DNA of 64,000 nucleotides from Streptomyces lincolnensis (GTDB taxonomy: Bacteria > Actinomycetota > Actinomycetes > Streptomycetales > Streptomycetaceae). Below the pieces are notes generated by a model that saw only the letters and a list, made by a program, of their open reading frames with translations, was not told the DNA's origin and made no database searches. Shown piece after piece: positions 11,287 to 18,706 of this stretch. Every line of letters begins with the position of its first letter. Position 1 is the first letter of the stretch. Both the position numbers and the translations under genes were made by a program. The DNA lies in the NCBI RefSeq assembly GCF_021173675.1, contig NZ_JAIHON010000004.1:248001-312000 (forward strand), written 5' to 3'.

Positions 11287-11898
11287 ACGCACCGTGCTGG
11301 TGTGATCATCGCGGTCCTGTGGTGTGAGAGCCACGCCGGCATTCGCACGCCGTGCGTAACAGTTCTGGACTGTCGGGGTTCGAATCCGTGTCCGGGCTCT
11401 ACGTTGAGGACAGCCGTCCGCGCCTCCTGGCGCATCAGTGAGGGCCCATCCCGTGGGAGAGCGAGCCTGCGGCGCACACCCACGAGCGCCGGGCTTGCCT
11501 TCCACTCCCGCGGAAGTCGCCGACAGCCCGGCCGGTCCCTCGGGGCGACTTCGAGGCCGGGCCGCACCACGCCCCCGGCAGCCTGGGGGGAGTGCTCCAG
11601 TGACTCGTTCGGGGGAGGACGAGGGCACTTTGGAGGAGCACGCGGCCGCCGTTGCGAACGGCGGCCGCCGCCCGTTCCCTCTTCCGCCACCAGTCCCCGA
11701 GGCCGCCACCCAGCGTGACTCCACCTGCGGTGACCGGTGACGCTCTGCAGCATCCCAGCGCCTGGGTTCTGGGCGGTCGGCCGGAGAGTAGGCTGCAGAC
11801 ACCGAGGGCATTTCGTGCGCTGGTGGCCGTGCTGACGCCGTTTTCGGTGTACGACAACGCCGGGCCGGTGTGACCGGGCCCGGAGGCGGGTCCGCGTC
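11287..11898. other. Gene-free stretch with tRNA 3' relic and long hairpin
   Basis: No convincing gene is seen in these 612 bases. At 11372-11402 the bases GGGGTTCGAATCC read as a tRNA T-arm and continue into an acceptor-like TCCGGGC, but no matching 5' half precedes them. At 11642-11668 GCGGCCGCCGTT pairs perfectly with AACGGCGGCCGC around a 3-base loop. That could be a bidirectional terminator for the flanking genes. Confidence 0.4.
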
Positions 11899-12408
11899 AT
11901 GGAACCGACTGCCGAACACCCCTCTGCCGGCCCGAAGCGCCCTTCCCCACCGCCGTCGGTCAGGCTTTCGCTGGCGCCGTACGAAGCCGTCCGGGGCGGA
12001 CTCGACGGGGCCTGGTGGCCCTACTCCCACAGTCTCGTCGACGAACTTCCCGTCCTGGTGGAAGCGGTGGGCGGGGTGGGCAGCATCACCAGGGTCGTCC
12101 TGGGGATCGACCTGTGGCCCGATATTCCGCACCGGATCCCCGTCGGCGGGCACTTCGTGACCGTCGGGTGGTTCGTGTCCGGTCACGAGCAGAACGAGAT
12201 CTTGCTCTGCTCCTACAGCGAAGGCTTCCGCACGTTGCTCGTTGTCCCTCCCGCGACGGCGGCCGACGCGGGAGCCTGGCTGCTGAGCACATCTGTTCCG
12301 GTCGACGTCCGCCGCACCGCCACCGAACTCCTGGCGATCGCGACGGCCCGCTTCGACGTACCGTCCGCTGCCGAGAGCATCACCGAACGAAACCTGTTCG
12401 GACCATGA
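11899..12408 (+). CDS. DUF5994 family protein
   Basis: The 169-residue soluble protein has VRLSLAPYEAVRGGLDGAWW, WPYSHSLVDELPVLVEA, RVVLGIDLWPDIPHRIPVGGH and LLVVPPATAADAGAWLL. These match the actinobacterial DUF5994 family of about 130-190 residues. No function is known, and no catalytic motif is evident. It is a single gene facing the convergent membrane-protein gene that ends at 12447. Confidence 0.75.
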   Translation: MEPTAEHPSAGPKRPSPPPSVRLSLAPYEAVRGGLDGAWWPYSHSLVDELPVLVEAVGGVGSITRVVLGIDLWPDIPHRIPVGGHFVTVGWFVSGHEQNEILLCSYSEGFRTLLVVPPATAADAGAWLLSTSVPVDVRRTATELLAIATARFDVPSAAESITERNLFGP

Positions 12409-12446
12409 GAATGAGCTCGACTCGGTCATGGCGGCTGCGGATCAGG

Positions 12447-12965
12447 TCAGGACAGTCCCGACTCCCGCAGCACCGCCCGAGCCGTCTCGTCGTCGATGCG
12501 GCGGCCCAGGCGGTCGAGGACGTCCGCTCCGTGGCGCAGTGTTCCGCGTTCCAGGGAGCGGTGGACACCTGTGTCGAGCTCGTGCCAGAGCAGGGGGTTG
12601 GCGGCGAGGGTGCGCGGGTCGAGCTCCAGGCTGTGGCCGTGGACGTCCCGCAGGACCAGGTGGGCGGAGACGCCGTCGTGTTGCCGTACGGCGGTCAGCG
12701 CGTCCGTGTGGATCACTCGCCTGCGCCAGGGGGTGCGTACGGCCAGCCAGCCGGGGCCCGCGCTCACCCGCGGCGGCAGCAGCACGGCGCACACCGTGGC
12801 TGACAGGGTGACCCAGATCAGGGCGCGCAGCGGTGTCAGGCTTCCGGCGTCCCAGTCGACCAGGAGATCCATGGCGCAGAAGAGCAGGGCGCAGCCGACC
12901 GCGAACCGGGCGCTGTCACGCCAGTGGCGGTCGTCGACCTTGTCCGCCGGTCCGTTGCGTTCCAT
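12447..12965 (-). CDS. Small membrane protein with cytoplasmic tail (copy A)
   Basis: The 172-residue protein has two hydrophobic helices (FAVGCALLFCAMDLLV and LRALIWVTLSATVCAVLL) and then a soluble tail of about 110 residues. It is clearly paralogous to the product of 27538-28083. The two share VSAGP/GGWLA, the pattern VLRD-HG-x-LELDPRTL/VELDPEVL, and an ending RR-D-ETARAV-x-SGL. I do not recognise the family. Each copy sits beside a large APC/KimA-type transporter and has a CGTCA direct-repeat site 43-44 bp upstream, so an accessory or sensory role in K+ transport is plausible. Confidence 0.7.
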   Translation of the reverse strand: MERNGPADKVDDRHWRDSARFAVGCALLFCAMDLLVDWDAGSLTPLRALIWVTLSATVCAVLLPPRVSAGPGWLAVRTPWRRRVIHTDALTAVRQHDGVSAHLVLRDVHGHSLELDPRTLAANPLLWHELDTGVHRSLERGTLRHGADVLDRLGRRIDDETARAVLRESGLS

Positions 12966-13008
12966 GCCCCCGAGGCTAGGCGGCCGTAAGGCGGTCGGCT
13001 GCCGACAC

Positions 13009-13056
13009 TGACGGGGTCCTGACGCCGTACGGGTGAGTATTGACGGCATCCTGACG
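13009..13056 (-). promoter_or_regulatory. CGTCA direct-repeat array (0/11/32/43)
   Basis: On the top strand TGACG starts at 13009, 13020, 13041 and 13052. On the coding strand this is four CGTCA half-sites oriented toward the membrane-protein gene starting at 12965. It is one of eleven such sites in the island and probably binds an OmpR-family regulator such as the local KdpE. Confidence 0.7.
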
Positions 13057-13070
13057 GGGGCGCCGGAGGT

Positions 13071-15023
13071 TCAGCCGGTGTGCACCCGCGGGCGGCGTGC
13101 CCGGTCCGGTTCCGCCTCGCGCAGGACCTCCCGGGTGACCGGGGCCACCTCGCCCTGCCCGAAGAGGAAGAAGCGCAGGAAGTTGGCGAACGGGCCGCCC
13201 TCGGTCCACTCGAAGTAGATGTGCGGGGTGCAGCCCGTCTCGTCGCGAACGTGAAGCAGGAGGGCGGCGAGCGCGTTGGGGACGGACGAGGACTCCAGGG
13301 TCAGGACGCGGTAGCGGTTGTGCAGGACCTCACCGCGGACCGTCAGGCCGGCCTCGAACTCCGAGGGGTCCGTCACGGTCACCTCGACGAAGACGAAGTC
13401 CTCCCGCTCCGGCATGTCGTTGTCGGCGCGGATCTGCTCGATCTTGTCGCGGTACTCGGCCTTGTCGCGCTGGTCGGGCTCGTTGGCGATGAAGCGGATC
13501 TTGCGGCTGGCGATGTCGCGGATGAATCGTTCCGCCATGTCGTCCAGCTCGACGTGCGTGACGCGCAGCTCGAAGGCGCGGGCCAGGCGGGAGAGGAGGG
13601 AGACGAGGATGATGCCGGCGATGAAGCAGGCGCCGATCTTGACGCCGTCGGGGCGTTCGATGACGTTGACGACGGTGACGTAGAGGAAGACCACCGAGAT
13701 GACCCCGAAGCCGACGGTCCAGTTCCGCTGGCCGGCCTTGTGGGCGGCGATGGTCACCGCGACCGCGGCCGAGCTGATGAGGACGAGGACGCCGGTGGCG
13801 TAGGCGCCGCCCTGGGCGTCGACGTCGGCGTCGAAGATCCAGGTGACCAGGAAGCCGATGAGGGTGAAGACGATGACCATGGGGCGCACGGCGCGGGCCC
13901 AGTGCGGGGCCATGCCGTAGCGGGGCAGGTAGCGGGGCATCAGGTTGAGCAGGCCGGCCATCGCGGAGGCGCCGGCGAACCACAGGATGGCGATGGTCGA
14001 GATGTCGTAGACCGTGCCGAAGGCACCGCCGAGGTACTCGTGGGCGAGATAGGCGAGGGCGCGGCCGTTGGCCGGGCCGCCCGACTCGAAGTCCTTCTCC
14101 GGGATGAGGAGGGTGGTGATGAAGCTGGTGGCGATCAGGAAGACGCTCATGATGACCGCGGCGGCTGTCAGGAGCTTCTTGGTGTCCCGGATGCGGCCCT
14201 TGGGGCTTTCCTCCGTGTCGCTGTCGTCGCCCTTCACGTGGGGCATGACCGCGACGCCGGTCTCGAAGCCGGACAGGCCGAGCGCGAGCTTCGGGAAGAC
14301 GATGAGGGCGACGCCGATCATCACGAAGACGTTCCCGTGCTCGGCGGTCAGGGCGCTGGACCAGTCGGTGACGACGTGGCCCGCGGTGATGATGTGCCAG
14401 AAGCCGACGATCACGACGACGACGTTCAGGGCGAGGTAGAGGCCCACCAGGACGACCGCGACGCCGATCGCCTCCAGGAAGCCCTTGAGGAACACCGCGC
14501 CGAGCAGGGCGACCAGGACCAGGGTGATCAGCATCTGCTGGTCGTGCAGGGCGCTGTTCAGGTGCGGGTTCTCGACCAGGTGGGTGGAGGCGTCGGCGGC
14601 GGAGAGGGTGATGGTGATCAGGAAGTCGGTGGCGGCGAAGCCCAGCAGGGTCAGGACGAAGAGCTTGCCCTTCCAGAAGGACAGCAGCCGCTCCAGCATC
14701 GCGATCGAGCCCTCTCCGTGCGGGCTCTCCTCGGCGACCCGGCGGTAGACGGGCAGGGCGCCGGCCAGGGTCACGATCACCAGGACGATGGTGGCGATCG
14801 GGGAGAGCAGGCCGGCTGCCAGGGCCGCGATGCCCGGCTGGTAGCCGAGGGTGGAGAAGTAGTCGACACCGGTCAGGCACATCACCCGGTACCACGGCTC
14901 GCCCTTGTGCGCGGGCTTCGGTTCGGCGTGGGGGCCCGTGTGGCCACCTGCCCTGCCCATCTCGGACAGGCCCTGCAGCATCCACGCGCGCAGCCGCTGC
15001 GGAGGGCGTTCGGTGGTGACCAT
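13071..15023 (-). CDS. APC superfamily transporter with cytoplasmic C-terminal domain
   Basis: The 650-residue protein has about 12 transmembrane segments from [20 protein letters not shown] to around residue 470. A soluble domain of about 160 residues follows ([25 protein letters not shown] through [12 protein letters not shown]). It is annotated in many actinobacteria as an amino acid or APC permease. Its size and layout resemble KimA-type K+ importers, whose C-terminal domain binds c-di-AMP in Bacillus. The island context favours K+ but the substrate is not proven. The ATG at 15023 is well placed, and a CGTCA pair lies 111 bp upstream. Confidence 0.8.
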   Translation of the reverse strand: MVTTERPPQRLRAWMLQGLSEMGRAGGHTGPHAEPKPAHKGEPWYRVMCLTGVDYFSTLGYQPGIAALAAGLLSPIATIVLVIVTLAGALPVYRRVAEESPHGEGSIAMLERLLSFWKGKLFVLTLLGFAATDFLITITLSAADASTHLVENPHLNSALHDQQMLITLVLVALLGAVFLKGFLEAIGVAVVLVGLYLALNVVVVIVGFWHIITAGHVVTDWSSALTAEHGNVFVMIGVALIVFPKLALGLSGFETGVAVMPHVKGDDSDTEESPKGRIRDTKKLLTAAAVIMSVFLIATSFITTLLIPEKDFESGGPANGRALAYLAHEYLGGAFGTVYDISTIAILWFAGASAMAGLLNLMPRYLPRYGMAPHWARAVRPMVIVFTLIGFLVTWIFDADVDAQGGAYATGVLVLISSAAVAVTIAAHKAGQRNWTVGFGVISVVFLYVTVVNVIERPDGVKIGACFIAGIILVSLLSRLARAFELRVTHVELDDMAERFIRDIASRKIRFIANEPDQRDKAEYRDKIEQIRADNDMPEREDFVFVEVTVTDPSEFEAGLTVRGEVLHNRYRVLTLESSSVPNALAALLLHVRDETGCTPHIYFEWTEGGPFANFLRFFLFGQGEVAPVTREVLREAEPDRARRPRVHTG

Positions 15024-15133
15024 CGGAGGGCTCCTGGTGCGCGGCTCGGTGAGGGGTTCGGGCCATCACACGGACGGCGGCACCAGCGTAAGCAGAGAGT
15101 GACGCCTGGGCCCACGGGAGCGTGCTCCGAACG

Positions 15134-15149
15134 CGTCAAGACTCCGTTA
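15134..15149 (+). promoter_or_regulatory. CGTCA/CGTTA direct-repeat pair
   Basis: CGTCA at 15134 and CGTTA at 15145 have an 11-bp period. They lie in the gap upstream of the transporter gene that starts at 15023, in the opposite orientation to that gene, unlike the other sites. No second pair at +32/+43 is visible, so this is the weakest member of the set. Confidence 0.45.
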
Positions 15150-15238
15150 AGGGCGGCGGGTGTGCCCCTCTTTTCCCGCACCTCGGCCGAGCGGAGGTCC
15201 TTGGCGAGGGTTCCGCCCGGCCGGGGTGCGCCCGGGGC

Positions 15239-16579
15239 TCAGCGGGCCGGGGCTGTGGCCTGTCGGGCCTCGCGGATGCAGGTGTCGAGGATGCCGATCG
15301 CGGTGTCGACGTCGTCGTCGGTGTGGTCCGCCATGGCCTGGAGACGGAAGCGGGCTGCGTCGGAGGCGACGGCCGGCTGTTCGACGAGGTGGGCGATGAG
15401 GCCGGCGCGGGCGATGAGGCCCGAGGCCGTGCGGCCGGTCGGGGTGTCGCCGATGAGGACGGGCACGACCGGGCAGACGACGTCGCCCATGACCTCCAGG
15501 CCCCGTGCCGTCAGTCCTTCCCTCAGCCGGGTCGCGACCCTGGCGACGGCCGCCCGGCGTCGCGCGCCCTCCGGCGAGGTCACGACACCCAGGGCCGCGA
15601 GGGCGGCGGCGGTCTGTACGGGGGTGATGGCGCTGGAGAAGGTCTGCGGACCGCCGAACATGCGCACGTACTCCCGCGCGGAGGCGGACGGCGTGGCCAG
15701 GAAGCCGCCGGTGGTGGCGAAGGTCTTGGAGAAGGCGCCGACGACGAAGTCGACCTGGCCGAGGATCCCGTGGACCTCCAGCTGGCCGCCCCCGCTCTCG
15801 CCCATGGCGCCGAAGTCGTGGGCGACGTCGACCATCAGCTGGGCGCCGTACTCGCGGCAGATGCCGAGGAGTTCGGCGAGCTGCGGGGTGTCGGAGTCCA
15901 TGGAGAAGACGCCCTCGGTGACGACGAGGACGGCGTTCTTGGTGTCGGTGGCGCGGATGCCCGTCAGATGGCGGCGGACGGCCTCGTTGTCGAGGTGCCG
16001 GAAGAACTCGACGGTGGCTCCGCTGGCGGCGGCGCCCTGGCGCAGGGAGTCGTGGGAGAGCTTGTCGAGCAGGATGTGGTCGCGGCGGTGCATCAGGGCC
16101 CGGATGGTGCCGAAGCCCGACGCCCAGCCGGTGGGGAAGAGCGCCACGTGGTCGGTGCGCAGGGCCTCGGCCAGTCCGGCTTCCAGGGCCTTGCTGATCG
16201 GGTTGGCGCCGCCGAGGGCGGGGGAGCCGGCGGTGATCGGGCCGTAGGCGCGCAGGGCCTGGTGCGCGGCGTCGAGGACCGCGGGGTGGCCGGTGAGGGA
16301 GAGGTAGTCCTGGCCGCCGAAGTTGGGGCCGTGGGTGATCACACCGGTGTCGGACACGGCGGTCGCCCGGGTGGTCAGGGCCGTGTCGTAGCGGCGGAAG
16401 TAGGGCCACAGGTCGGCCTGCTCGCGGTCCCGCTGCCAGGCGAGGTAGGCGTCGTTGCGGGTGGTGAGATCGGGGCCGGACACCGTGCGGAACCGCATGA
16501 TGTCCTTCTCCCGGGCATCGGCCAGCCGGCCGTCGTCCGGCCCTGCCTGAGTGGGGGTGGCGGGCACAGTGATGGTCAT
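15239..16579 (-). CDS. PLP-dependent alpha-oxoamine synthase
   Basis: The 446-residue fold-type I PLP enzyme belongs to the group containing 8-amino-7-oxononanoate synthase, 2-amino-3-ketobutyrate CoA ligase and serine palmitoyltransferase. These condense an amino acid with an acyl-CoA, with loss of CO2. Visible residues are the substrate/PLP histidine in DKLSHDSLRQG, the PLP Asp and His in MVDVAHDFGAMG, and the Schiff-base lysine in GAFSKTFATTGGF. It lies outside any biotin locus and next to a short-chain dehydrogenase, with a four-half-site CGTCA array 119 bp upstream. The acyl donor and amino acid are unknown. Confidence 0.85.
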   Translation of the reverse strand: MTITVPATPTQAGPDDGRLADAREKDIMRFRTVSGPDLTTRNDAYLAWQRDREQADLWPYFRRYDTALTTRATAVSDTGVITHGPNFGGQDYLSLTGHPAVLDAAHQALRAYGPITAGSPALGGANPISKALEAGLAEALRTDHVALFPTGWASGFGTIRALMHRRDHILLDKLSHDSLRQGAAASGATVEFFRHLDNEAVRRHLTGIRATDTKNAVLVVTEGVFSMDSDTPQLAELLGICREYGAQLMVDVAHDFGAMGESGGGQLEVHGILGQVDFVVGAFSKTFATTGGFLATPSASAREYVRMFGGPQTFSSAITPVQTAAALAALGVVTSPEGARRRAAVARVATRLREGLTARGLEVMGDVVCPVVPVLIGDTPTGRTASGLIARAGLIAHLVEQPAVASDAARFRLQAMADHTDDDVDTAIGILDTCIREARQATAPAR

Positions 16580-16697
16580 GTCGTGCGTCTTCTCCTGTGA
16601 TGGGGGAGGTCCGGGACCTTGTCGACCGGGCGGGTCTCGCCGGGGCGGTGGGCCTGTGGTGACGCTATGACGCAGAGGGCAAAGAACGGGTCTGCCC

Positions 16698-16745
16698 TGA
16701 TGTGTTCTTGATCGGCAGAGAGTGTTTTCTGACGCCGGGTTGACG
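16698..16745 (-). promoter_or_regulatory. CGTCA direct-repeat array (two perfect, two degenerate)
   Basis: Top-strand TGATG at 16698, TGATC at 16709, TGACG at 16730 and TGACG at 16741 reproduce the 0/11/32/43 layout. The array is oriented toward the alpha-oxoamine synthase gene starting at 16579. Confidence 0.6.
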
Positions 16746-16783
16746 TCGGGTCAGCGCCGGGGCGGCATCCTGCGGGGGATGCG

Positions 16784-17326
16784 CTACGACCGCCGCTCGA
16801 CGACCTTCGCGTGTACGAGTGTTCCGACGAGCTCGATGCGCAGGCGCGGGTCGGCGGTGGAGTTCCTGGAGCGGAGCTTGATCTTTGAGTAGGTCAGGCC
16901 GAGCCCGCCGGTGTCGATCACCAGGTCCCGCGCGCCTGCGAAGATCAGCTTGCCGTGCGTCATGTCCGCCTCGATGCGCAGGACGTCCGAGGTGATCGCC
17001 GCGTGGGTGAAGTCGAAGGTGACCCGGCACAGTTGTGTGCGCAGGGCGATGCGTGCGGGTACCGTCCAGCGGCCCTCCCGTACGTACTTGCCACCGTGCT
17101 GCTCGACGACGAGTACGTCTTCGCCTTTGACGAGCGAGGGCGGGATCGGCAGGTCGGCGGTGAGCCCGGCCAACTCGCCGAGCGTCCGGGCCGAGAGCGC
17201 GCTCTCCAGCCGCGCGTCGAGTTCCTCGGCGTCGAGCCGGCCGTCACCGGCGGCGACCCGCAGCACCTCCACGACGTGGTCGCGGTCCTCGTGCGATGCC
17301 CGCATGTCCGGGATGTCGTTCGACAT
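16784..17326 (-). CDS. DUF1707 domain protein
   Basis: The 180-residue protein starts with the DUF1707 motif (MRASHEDRDHVVEVLRVAAGDGRLDAEELDARLESALSARTLGELAGLTADLP, roughly residues 7-60). A beta-rich C-terminal half follows (RIALRTQLCRVTFDFTHAAI and RIEADMTHGKLIF), resembling DUF2154/LiaF-type beta-helix domains. There are no transmembrane segments. Such proteins are common in actinobacteria near stress and transport genes and may be envelope-stress regulators, but no function is established. The ATG at 17326 starts the conserved domain directly. Confidence 0.75.
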   Translation of the reverse strand: MSNDIPDMRASHEDRDHVVEVLRVAAGDGRLDAEELDARLESALSARTLGELAGLTADLPIPPSLVKGEDVLVVEQHGGKYVREGRWTVPARIALRTQLCRVTFDFTHAAITSDVLRIEADMTHGKLIFAGARDLVIDTGGLGLTYSKIKLRSRNSTADPRLRIELVGTLVHAKVVERRS

Positions 17327-17437
17327 GGCCGACACGTTAGCGGCACCGCGCGACGGCCACCAGGTACGACGACCGGGGGCGGGCGACCGGGGATTCACTG
17401 TTCCCCGTCGCCCGCCCCTGCGGTCCGTGGTGCTCCG

Positions 17438-17515
17438 TCAGCTCTGGCCGGCCCTGCGGCCGTGGTTGGCCTTCTTCTTCCGGCGTGCCCTCTTCTTGCG
17501 GGCGCGCTTCGACAT
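17438..17515 (-). CDS. 50S ribosomal protein bL37 (25 residues)
   Basis: This tiny, extremely basic peptide begins MSKRARKKRARRKKK and ends ANHGRRAGQS. It matches the actinobacterial bL37 family, a peptide of about 24 residues first seen in mycobacterial ribosome structures. The ATG at 17515 lies 31 bp after the dehydrogenase stop, so the two are probably co-transcribed. Finding a ribosomal protein inside a transport island suggests a duplicate, since bL37 is normally a core gene; whether another copy exists cannot be seen here. Confidence 0.75.
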   Translation of the reverse strand: MSKRARKKRARRKKKANHGRRAGQS

Positions 17516-17546
17516 GTACGTCAGCTCCTCTGCCGGTGAAGGGCCT

Positions 17547-18356
17547 TCAAGCGGTGCGGTCGACCAGCAGGTCCGCCAGTTTGTTGAGGCGCCTGACGGT
17601 GCGGTCCTCCGTCGCGGCCGGGGCCGGGTCGACGCGCTCGTCGCGGTCGTAGTAGGCGCCGTTGACGATCTCGACGGCCGGGTCGCACAGCCGCACCACG
17701 TGGGCGGCGCCCTCGGCGGGGGAGACGCCCTCGTGGGAGTACAGGGGAAGCAGCGCGGTGTCGCACACGCCCGGGTGCACGGAGACCGCGGTGACACGTG
17801 GGTCGGCGGCGAAGACCGTGAGCGCCAGCTGCGACTGGGCGTAGGCGGCGAGCCGGGAGTAGCGGCGGGCGCGGTTGGGGTCGGACCACTGGATGGAGGC
17901 CGTGCGGTGCAGGGCCGAGGACACGTTGACGACCCGGCCGCCCGGGTCGCTCGTCAGGGCCGGCTCCAGCAGGCAGGTCAGCAGGTAGTGGGCGAGGAAG
18001 TTGACCTGGAAGGCGATCTCGTTGCCGTCGGCGGTGACCGTGTGCCGCTCCGGGGCGGCCATGCCCGCGTTGTTGACGAGCACGTCGAGGTGCGGGTGTT
18101 CGGTGATCACCTTGCGGGCGAGGGTCTCGACCTCGTCGAGGCGGGTGAAGTCGGCACCGTACGTGCACAGTCGGCCGGCGTCGACGCCCGCGGTGGCGAT
18201 GAGGCGGTCGGCGGCGGCGCGGGCCTCCTCGGTGGTGCGGCCGTGGAGCAGCACGGTGGCGCCGCGCTCGGCGAGCTGCCGGGCGGTCTCGTGGCCGATG
18301 CCGGAGGTGGCGCCAGTGACGAGCACGGTACGGGACGAAAGGTAGGTGTCGGACAT
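17547..18356 (-). CDS. Short-chain dehydrogenase with altered active site
   Basis: The 269-residue Rossmann-fold SDR has the cofactor motif VLVTGATSGIGHETA, the NNAG motif as VLVNNAGMAAP and the catalytic Ser region VNVSSALHRT. The catalytic Tyr-x3-Lys reads AYAQSQLAL, so the lysine is replaced by glutamine. Either catalysis is impaired or the fold works by a variant mechanism. The start at 18356 (MSDTYLSS) is preferred; a second ATG lies three codons upstream at 18365. It resembles the retinol-dehydrogenase-like branch. The pairing with the alpha-oxoamine synthase recalls 3-ketosphinganine reductase logic, but that is speculation. Confidence 0.8.
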   Translation of the reverse strand: MSDTYLSSRTVLVTGATSGIGHETARQLAERGATVLLHGRTTEEARAAADRLIATAGVDAGRLCTYGADFTRLDEVETLARKVITEHPHLDVLVNNAGMAAPERHTVTADGNEIAFQVNFLAHYLLTCLLEPALTSDPGGRVVNVSSALHRTASIQWSDPNRARRYSRLAAYAQSQLALTVFAADPRVTAVSVHPGVCDTALLPLYSHEGVSPAEGAAHVVRLCDPAVEIVNGAYYDRDERVDPAPAATEDRTVRRLNKLADLLVDRTA

Positions 18357-18439
18357 GATTTCCATCTGAGGTTGAGGCACGCGGCACACCGCCCTGGCAA
18401 GGGGGCGGTGTCAGGTGCGGGAGTGAGAAACAAGGAAGG

Positions 18440-18467
18440 GGGGCGCCGTGTGGCATCACGGCGCCCC
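18440..18467. terminator. GC hairpin between kdpB2 and the dehydrogenase
   Basis: GGGGCGCCGTG pairs perfectly with CACGGCGCCCC around a 6-base loop. Read leftwards it follows the orphan kdpB stop by 240 bp and lies 84 bp before the dehydrogenase start. There is no T run. It may be a terminator or a leader hairpin. The rest of 18357-18706 holds the operator array but no gene. Confidence 0.45.
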
Positions 18468-18638
18468 GGGGATGCGGAAAGCGTCAGCGGGACACGGACG
18501 CGGGTGTTTCCGCACAGCGCGGCGCACGACGGGGCGGCCGAGCGGAACTCGGGGGCCGGTCGAAGAGAAGCCAGGCGCTGTTCACGTCATCCATGGAAGC
18601 CGTGGGGCACGGCCGGGGCAAGCTTGGAGCGTCTTCTC

Positions 18639-18686
18639 TGACGGGGCTCTGACGTGTGTGTGACGTGCGCATACGGGGCCTTGACG
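18639..18686 (-). promoter_or_regulatory. CGTCA direct-repeat array (0/11/22/43)
   Basis: Top-strand TGACG at 18639, 18650, 18661 and 18682. It is oriented toward the dehydrogenase-bL37 pair, whose start codon is 283 bp away. It has one more tandem unit than the standard layout. Confidence 0.6.
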
Positions 18687-18706
18687 GGGAGCCGGGCGGG
18701 CCCGGT

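Noticed and set aside
11340..11403. A complete tRNA gene
   Set aside because: T-arm and acceptor-like 3' bases are present, but no 5' acceptor strand, D-arm or anticodon arm can be folded upstream.
13080..16600. Very long upper-strand frames (up to about 1055 codons) opposite the transporter and PLP enzyme
   Set aside because: They mirror genes with clear family motifs on the other strand. Asp/Gly/Val-rich composition is the usual antisense artefact in Streptomyces.
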